A stretch of DNA of 64,000 bases, taken from the NCBI RefSeq assembly GCF_033807575.1, contig NC_084717.1, forward strand, positions 9,921,692-9,985,691, in the 5' to 3' direction. The translations under genes and the position numbers were made by a program. The notes below the pieces were generated by a model. That model saw nothing but the letters and a program-made list of their open reading frames with translations. It was not told the DNA's origin and searched no databases. This DNA comes from Cydia pomonella (Eukaryota > Arthropoda > Insecta > Lepidoptera > Tortricidae). This document shows, one piece after another, positions 58,140-64,000 of this stretch; position 1 is the first letter of the stretch; every line of letters begins with the position of its first letter.

Positions 58140-59090
58140 AAACCATGCTCCATTCGCCCATAATTGGATAAATACATTAGTATGAAAAACGAACCACCTT
58201 AATAACTAACTGAGGACGGACGGTCATCCATTGCCTCACAATGGTTTTTGCATTGCTCACAAATTTGCCTCCAACTACTGGCAAAAAGATCGCAGTCTGG
58301 AGCCGACTGGAGAAGTGCGTTGATGTAGTGCAAAGCACGAACCAGTGGTGATTGCCTGTACGCCTTCGTGCGCGCTTTAGGAGCCGCAAGTAAGTCGCGA
58401 TTACGAGGCCTAAAATTGAACTTTGCGACGGACAGAGAAGGGATGAGGAGGCGTACTAACTGTGAGACCAGCTGAGGGCAGTCTGAATCTCCACGTAATA
58501 TTCTGCACGCGCCGATCATAAGTGCATAATTACGCCTCACTTCTAAAGAGTTAAAAACCCAGAGTTCCAAGTAAATATTTTGTCGGGTAAAGGAAAGGAT
58601 AATACCCATAGACTTTTTTAAATAAAAATCTTAGAAAAGTCTTTTGGATTTTCTCCAGAAGCAAAGCGTAAGTGACCTCATGGGGGTTCCACACCACAGA
58701 CGCTGCCTCCAGTTTACTCCTAACTAGAGAGGTATAAACAATCTTGATAACAATCGCGTTGTCAAAATCACGAACGTTACGGATGACAAATCCCAATCTC
58801 CGATAGCATTCGGTAGCTAGGGTTCTCATATGAGCATGAAAGTTAAGATGCGGGTCAAATATGACACCTAGGTCTTTAATAGTGTCAACGCGGTTAATTA
58901 ATTTCGTTCCTAACATGTAATTACCAACTAGCGGACTACGAGATCGGCTAAAAGACATCACAGAGCACTTCTCAGGGTGAAAAATCAGTTTGTTTGAGAT
59001 ACTCCTCTCCTCAATTATCCTTTGACAATTGTTAACTAAAACCGCGCGTGCCACTACCTGCAAAAAAAGGGCCGGGTAACTTTAGCCGGT
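58140..59090 (-). pseudogene. Non-LTR retrotransposon RT C-terminal fragment, frameshifted
   Basis: The minus frame from 59,063 contains FHPEKCSVMSFSRSR (the N-x-x-K-C/HPEKC region), then IKDLGVIFDPHLNFHAHM and WNPHEVTYALLLEKIQKTFLRFLF, a clear jockey/R1-like RT thumb sequence. Near 58,555 the frame shifts, and the protein continues as LEVRRNYALMIGACRILRG and RPRNRDLLAAPKARTKAYRQSPLVRALHYIN, ending near 58,199. The catalytic F-A-D-D block is missing, so the copy is 5'-truncated at about 59,090. It belongs to a different family from the one split by the Gypsy element and from the one split by the fold-back element. Confidence 0.75.
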
Positions 59091-60527
59091 TATTTAATTA
59101 CAACTCCTATGGTAATTGAAATAAGATTCAAAATGAACAAATGGAAAAATAATCTGTGATTTCTTGTGTGGGGACCAGGGAATAATATATATATATATCA
59201 ACTGAATTATATTCTAGCTACGGCTCTGATGGGCTATGATGATCACGAATACTGATATTAGCTTATTCCGGGCACCTCTAATGACTCCTTAATTGGATTA
59301 AAAGAGAAAGATGCCCGCAATTTGCGAATATCGGTATTCGCGGTAGGCACTCTGATAGGCTTTATGGCCGACGCCAAGCACGGCAGGATAGCAAAGGCAC
59401 GCCGCGAGGCCCGCAGGCGGCTCCTGTACTCTACCATCTCTATCAATCAGCGCCATGCCTTGCCATGGCAATATGCTTGTGAGATCCCGTATAGTATCTA
59501 GTTTGTGTTTATTTTATTTTATAATTTTGTAGCCAAATTATGATGTTAAATAAATGTATTTTCTTTCTCTCTTTCTATGCTATAACTTTTGTGACAATGT
59601 GAAATCAACCTTAAAACAAATGATTAAAGATTATATCGACGTAGTGTCGCATCGCTATTAATAAGCTGCCGCCCGTGGTGGTAACTGTTTTGATTTCTTT
59701 TAAGAACAAGTTCAAATTTAAATTGACAGCTTTTTCAAAGGAGGCGTGTACGCATGCCCTTTGTGTTTTACTGCTTCATCGTAGTTTTGCAAAATAAGCC
59801 TTGATGCAATAAATTAAGTAGATACTTACCACGTTTGATTAAACATAAGTAAAGCGGCTTTTCTTTATAGTGTTAATAGGCTTGTGTATAGGGTTGCCAA
59901 CAGTCCCGTTATATGCGGGACGTCCCGTTTCTAGAGCCCTAGAGTCTGCATCCCGCAAACAGACAGCGCGGGACGCCGATTGTGCCCTTTTCAGGCTAGA
60001 CTAGATTACAAACACTGAAACGAACGTTCAGTTATAATACTTATAAAGTTATAAGTAAAGAGCGCGTGATTCTAATTTGAATACTCGTAAAACACGGTAC
60101 CGTGCGCTCACTCGCTCGCTTGGCACTACCCAGCCTATATAGTTGATTTTTCATGCCTTTTCCATACGTTGGTTGACGGCCAATTTACATATGTTCCGCA
60201 TTTTATACCGAAGTCCCGTAATTTGATCGCAAATGTATCGCAAATCTGTGCACTAAGGTTGGCAACCCTAGTTGCTAAGTCAAAAATACGCAATTCCCCC
60301 TACTTAACTAGTCTAGGTATAGCAGAACTATTTCCGAATATATCTGCTCTTAGCAAGTACAGTACCTGGGCGACCGAGCTTTGCTCGGTTATAACTATTT
60401 ATTGTAATATGGTGGTGTATAGGTGATAATCTTAACTACATTTTTTACTAAATTAAACTTGTCTAAAACTATAAAAATTAAAAAATAATATATAAGCTTG
60501 AACATATAAAAAAAAAACAAAAGTTAG
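59091..60527. other. Unique sequence with a small TIR-like element
   Basis: No gene recognised. TAGGGTTGCCAAC (59,888-59,900) and GTTGGCAACCCTA (about 60,257-60,269) are exact inverted 13-mers that may bound a ~380-bp non-autonomous DNA element, but no matching target duplication was found. Around 59,905 GCGGGACGTCCCG is a short palindrome. Frames at 59,258-59,446 and 60,169-60,426 are unrecognised. Confidence 0.45.
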
Positions 60528-60606
60528 TCACCGGGCGGGATTCGAACCCGTAGTACTGGTTGTTTCTTGCCGCCCGCGTCTTAACCCGCTGGACCAGACG
60601 GACAGT
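60528..60606 (-). repeat. tRNA-like module, SINE head or tRNA pseudogene
   Basis: On the minus strand an A box (TGGTCCAGCGGGTTAAG) and a perfect-looking B box/T arm (GGGTTCGAATCCCGCC) lie at tRNA spacing, and the T loop is the standard TTCGAAT. The D-arm and T-arm are good. The 5' and 3' ends (GTCCGTC… / …GGTGAC) pair only partly as an acceptor stem, and the anticodon arm is weak. The module is followed downstream by a T-run. A tRNA-derived SINE is more likely than a functional tRNA. Confidence 0.5.
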
Positions 60607-61368
60607 AGACTACAACACCAAATTAGCGACCATATTCTGAGTCGAAAGAAAAACGCATGAAAAATCGAAAACACGTGTTTTCCCAAACATAAGACTAATC
60701 TAGATCGATTGTTTACCCCCAAAAACCCCCATATACCAAATTTCAGCGAAATCGTTAGAGCCGTTTCCGAGATCCCTGAAATATCTTATAACTTTAAACG
60801 AGCAATTCTTGTATTGGGACCGTGCGAAGTGCATGGTGGGGGTAAGTAAAGCGATCCCAGCGCATAAGGTGGTAAAAATTTGAACTAACTGCGGATAGCG
60901 TCTTTAACATTTCGTACAATTATATGGCTCTAAATGAAACTTTGATTTACGATTACTCCTGAAATATTCATTTAAATTGTACGGTGTATCTAAGGGATCA
61001 TTGTAATCTGTATGAAATGCTGAAGAGCCCTTAATCCTTGGAGCGTTCTCCGATTTCACGATATAACGCTCGATAGATGGCGTTGGCGCTCGGTACACGA
61101 GCGCCGGCAACGCGACGCGCGTTTCAATGCAGACTAGAATAATCTTGATAGTTTTCAATATAATTTCAAGCAACATTAATTTTAGTGTTATATGATATCA
61201 TATGGGCACTCTTTATTTTATTTTATATGCACAGTAGTTTTTTTTTAATGTACACTACTACTAAGTGTACAGACTACAGAGTGTACTATAACCCTTGCGT
61301 TCTGTCTCTTTCACACCAATGGAAAATGAAGAAGTTAGTAAATGACTGCAGGTATAAATAAAGTATAT
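60607..61368. other. Unique sequence plus a dispersed-repeat scrap
   Basis: 60,731-60,815 carries AAATTTCAGCGAAATCGTTAGA, CCGTTTCCGAGATCCCTGAAAT and AAACGAGCAATTCTTGTAT. This is the same family as at 32,681-32,767 but with the halves arranged differently. Minus frame 60,904-61,176 is unrecognised. The rest holds nothing identifiable. Confidence 0.45.
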
Positions 61369-61803
61369 TAGTGCGATAGAGAGACAGATAGTGTTTCGTT
61401 GTCGTATCGTAAACGATTGGCATGTTGGCCACACACTTGCTTGGTGCCTAGCCAAAATACCAATCGTTTGCGTATATTAGTGCGATAGAGAGACAGTAGT
61501 GTTTCGTTGTCGTATCGTAAACGATTGGCATGTTGGCTACGCACCCATGATAGCTAGCCAAGAAGCCAATCGATTGCGCATATTAGTGCGATAGAGAGAC
61601 AGATAGTGTTTCCTTGTCGTATCGTAAACGTTTGGCATGTTGGCTACGCACCCATGCTGCCCAGCCAAGATGCCAATCGTTTGTGCATATTAGTACGAGA
61701 GAGAGACAGAAAGTGTTTCGTTGTCGTATCGATTGGCATGGTAGCTACGCACCCATGCTGCCTAGTCAAGATGCCAATCGTTTGCGCACATTAGTGCTAT
61801 AGA
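61369..61803 (+). repeat. Four-copy ~107-bp tandem repeat with an internal palindrome
   Basis: TTAGTGCGATAGAG-type starts lie at 61,369, 61,477, 61,583, 61,690 and (partial) 61,791, spacings 108, 106, 107 and 101. Each unit contains AAACGATTGGCATGTTGGCT and, about 25 nt on, AGCCAAGATGCCAATCGTTT, its near reverse complement. Every unit can therefore fold as a 20-bp hairpin. Short frames at 61,606-61,802 are by-products. Confidence 0.8.
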
Positions 61804-62424
61804 GTTTCAGTGTAATGCATTGTCACCCGACTTACATAATAATGTACCTATGCATTTTCAGCTCAATCGAAAACCGAGAAGTGGATCAAAAACTTGCAAG
61901 ATTTGATTACAAACAGACAATGGTCAGGTGAAAGTAAATAAAAGCTTGTAAAAAGTCATTGATAAAAATGATTTCGAACAGGTTTAAGAAAAATAAGCTA
62001 AAGTAAAGAACAAAACATTGCAAGATGCATTGGGGTCCTTATGTAAATAGTTTTTTTTTTCTACAAAACATCTTGAAATCAAGTGTCACTAATATTATAC
62101 GGAGAATATTATTCTAGCCCCCTATGATTATGAAAGATAAGTAGGTAGATTAAAGTTTGTTAGTTATCCCAAATTGCTTTGGGCTTTGAAGATTGGTTAA
62201 TATATTCTTCATTCTCATTCATCCCACCTGGAGGTATAATAATAAAAATGGTAAATTTAGCTTTAGTAATTTTACTATAATATATATATAGTCCTCCATG
62301 TCGTGTCCGACAACGGCGACCCCTACAATTTTCTCTGATGAGCATGTATATTGTATATGGCTAGCGAAACCGAACTTAATCTTAAATGTCAGGTCGCACT
62401 GTGCACAATAAAGCTGCCCTTGTT
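61804..62424. other. Unique sequence, nothing recognised
   Basis: AT-rich DNA with no domain, RNA or repeat identified. The 61-codon minus frame at 62,160-62,345 is not supported. Confidence 0.5.
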
Positions 62425-62554
62425 CAGAGTTGGCCGAAACGTTAATGCAATTGACCCTTAACCATTACAAATTGAACCGTAAACTGTAACCGTCCGTTAC
62501 GGTTCAATTTGTAATGATTAATGGTCAATTGCAATTAACGTTCGGCCAACACTG
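62425..62554. mobile_element. 130-bp hAT-like palindromic MITE
   Basis: Ends CAGAGTTGGCCGAA and TTCGGCCAACACTG are inverted, and almost the whole element folds on itself (GGTTCAATTTGTAATG pairs with CATTACAAATTGAACC). CAGNGTTGGCC termini and an 8-bp flank match in 7 of 8 bases (CCCTTGTT at 62,417-62,424; CCCTTGGT at 62,555-62,562) are the usual marks of hAT-type non-autonomous elements. Confidence 0.7.
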
Positions 62555-62904
62555 CCCTTGGTCGTTTTACTCGTGTATGCGTGGAGGGCTAAGTCTCGAC
62601 TTCCGTTGAAGGCGCTTTTGGTCCAGGTGTTCAAGTCGAGCTTCTTCGAAAGTAGCTACACCTTCTCTTACCTTACTATCTACTACAATACTACGCCTAT
62701 ACTATAATACTAGGCTAACAGAAGAACCTTTGTAGGCCTACCAGTCCTACCACTTATCTTGGTATGTTTGCAAAGCAGTTGCCAGGCGGATTTCTGGTAG
62801 AAGCAAATTATTCTGAATTTCTCTGAATAGTTGTGAATAGCATAGATTTATAAAGCATAGATTCCTAGTTCGTACATCCCTAGTGAAGCCATTTGATAGT
62901 GAAG
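62555..62904. other. Spacer up to the inverted satellite
   Basis: No gene or repeat recognised. The inverted 171-bp array starts abruptly at about 62,905. Confidence 0.5.
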
Positions 62905-64000
62905 ATTTGCTAGAAAAAATAATATTTGAAAACTTTAATAACCCAACATATGTTCCCAGGTCGAAGGTTGATAAAAATAGTCATAGTCGGGTCCTTAAGA
63001 TGCCACTCACAGAATATTGTAAATAGATCATGCTTATTCAAGGTAGATAAGTTATTTGCGGGCGCTCAAACCAGATTTGCCAGAAAAAAATAATATTTGA
63101 AAACTTTAATAACCCAACATATGCTCCTAGGTCGAAGGCTGAAAAAAATAGTCAGAGTCGGGTCCTTACGATGCCACTTGCAGAATATCGTCACTGGATC
63201 ATGTTTATTCAAGGCAGATAAGTCATTTGCGGGCGCTCAAACCAGATTTGCCAGAAAAAAAAATATTTGAAAACTTTAATAACCCAACATATGCTCCTAG
63301 GTCGAAGGCTGAAAAAAATAGTCAGAGTCGGGTCCTTACGATGCCACTTGCAGAATATCGTCACTGGATCATGTTTAATTAAGGCAGATAAGTCATTTGC
63401 GGGCGCTCAAAACAGATTTGCCAGAAAAAAATAATATTTGAAAACTTTAATAACCCAACATATGCTCCTAGGTCGAAGGCTGAAAAAAATAGTCAGAGTC
63501 GGGTCCTTACGATGCCACTTGCAGAATATCGTCACTGGATCATGTTTATTCAAGGCAGACAAGTCATTTGTGGGCGCTCAAACCAGATTTGCCAGAAAAA
63601 ATAAAATTTGAAAACTTTAATAACCCAACATATGCTCCCAGGTCGAAGACTGCATGAAATAGTCAGAGTCGGGTCCTTACGATGCCACTTGCAGAATATC
63701 GTCACTGGATCATGATTATTCAAGGCAGACAAGTCATTTGTGGGCGCTCAAACCAGATTTGGCAGAAAAAAAATATATTTGACAACTTTATTTACCCAAC
63801 ATATGCTCCCAGGTCGAAGGCTGAAAAAAATAGTCAGAGTCGGGTCCTTACGATGCCACTTGCAGAATATCGTCATGGAATCATGCTTATTCAAGGCAGA
63901 TAAGTCATTTGCGGGCGCTCAAAACAGATTTGCCAGAAAAAAATAATATTTGAAAACTTTAATAACCCAACGTATGCTCCCAGGTCGAAGGCTGAAAAAA
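62905..64000 (-). repeat. 171-bp satellite in inverted orientation, runs off the window
   Basis: AACCCAACATATG-type anchors at 62,940, 63,111, 63,281, 63,452, 63,622, ~63,793 and 63,964 give spacings of 170-171 bp, about 6.4 copies. The monomer is the reverse complement of that in 32,768-47,643. The innermost copy is the most diverged (GATAAAAATAGTCATAGTCG, ACAGAATATTGTAAATAGATC). The frames of 68-73 codons here are the mirror image of the minus-strand frames in the left array. Confidence 0.9.

Larger units (their letters stand above)
31003..64000. mobile_element. Second giant inverted-repeat (fold-back-like) structure, at least 33 kb, right end outside window
   Basis: A 171-bp satellite occupies 32,768-47,643 in one orientation and reappears inverted from 62,905 to the window edge. 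The two blocks are separated by a 15.3-kb spacer full of nested mobile elements. The outer left part (31,003-32,680) is a related array of 146- and 322-bp units. The geometry copies the smaller fold-back element next door, but no terminus or target duplication can be seen because the right end is missing. Two independent satellite arrays, or an inverted segmental duplication, would look the same in this window. The fold-back call is an inference. Confidence 0.5.

Noticed and set aside
60528..60606. Functional tRNA gene
   Set aside because: The T arm and boxes A/B are good, but the acceptor stem and anticodon arm do not pair well. Called a SINE head or pseudogene instead.

Overview
The window looks like non-genic, repeat-dominated DNA from an insect nuclear genome, most likely a moth or butterfly. 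The grounds are AT-rich unique DNA with no long host ORF, an intact Ty3/Gypsy element resembling the Mag lineage, several decayed non-LTR (jockey/CR1-like) tails, tRNA-derived modules, and short repeats I recognise as common in Lepidoptera (GCGGCCAAGTGCGAGTCGG; AAACGAGCAATTCTTGTAT). No conserved single-copy host gene was recognised. The order-level call is inference.

Layout. 1-12,800: unique AT-rich sequence with scattered hairpins and repeat scraps. 12,820-30,290: the 3' end of an old non-LTR retrotransposon, split by one 16.9-kb insertion (13,054-29,954). The insertion is flanked by a perfect 9-bp target duplication (CCCTCTGAG), begins GTGTCTGTGAACC and ends with its reverse complement. Both arms are long inverted arrays of a ~174-bp repeat. 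This is the architecture of a Foldback (FB) transposon, very large and with no recognisable transposase. 30,290-31,000: unique spacer. 31,003-47,643: a second complex array, first 146-bp and 146+176 (=322)-bp units, then about 87 copies of an unrelated 171-bp monomer. 47,644-62,904: a 15-kb spacer. 62,905 to the window end: the 171-bp monomer again, inverted. This is a second giant inverted-repeat structure whose outer right end lies outside the window.

The 15-kb spacer holds nested elements. A 4,647-bp Ty3/Gypsy retrotransposon on the minus strand (52,106-56,752) has 133-bp LTRs differing by about one base and an uninterrupted 1,371-aa Gag-Pol with all catalytic residues. It sits inside the RT C-terminal region of a 5'-truncated non-LTR element (51,490-56,822). 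Also present are another frameshifted non-LTR tail (58,140-59,090), a 680-bp GC-rich Harbinger-like MITE with a TAA duplication inside an apparent intron, a 130-bp hAT-like hairpin MITE, a YqaJ-nuclease-like exon remnant, two tRNA-like modules, and a 4-copy ~107-bp tandem repeat in which each unit carries a palindrome.

No operons or cooperating host genes are present. The main story is the two neighbouring giant fold-back structures about 1 kb apart, both built from nucleosome-length (171-174 bp) monomers of different sequence. Period, copy-number and boundary values were counted by eye from the sequence; no database comparison was possible.
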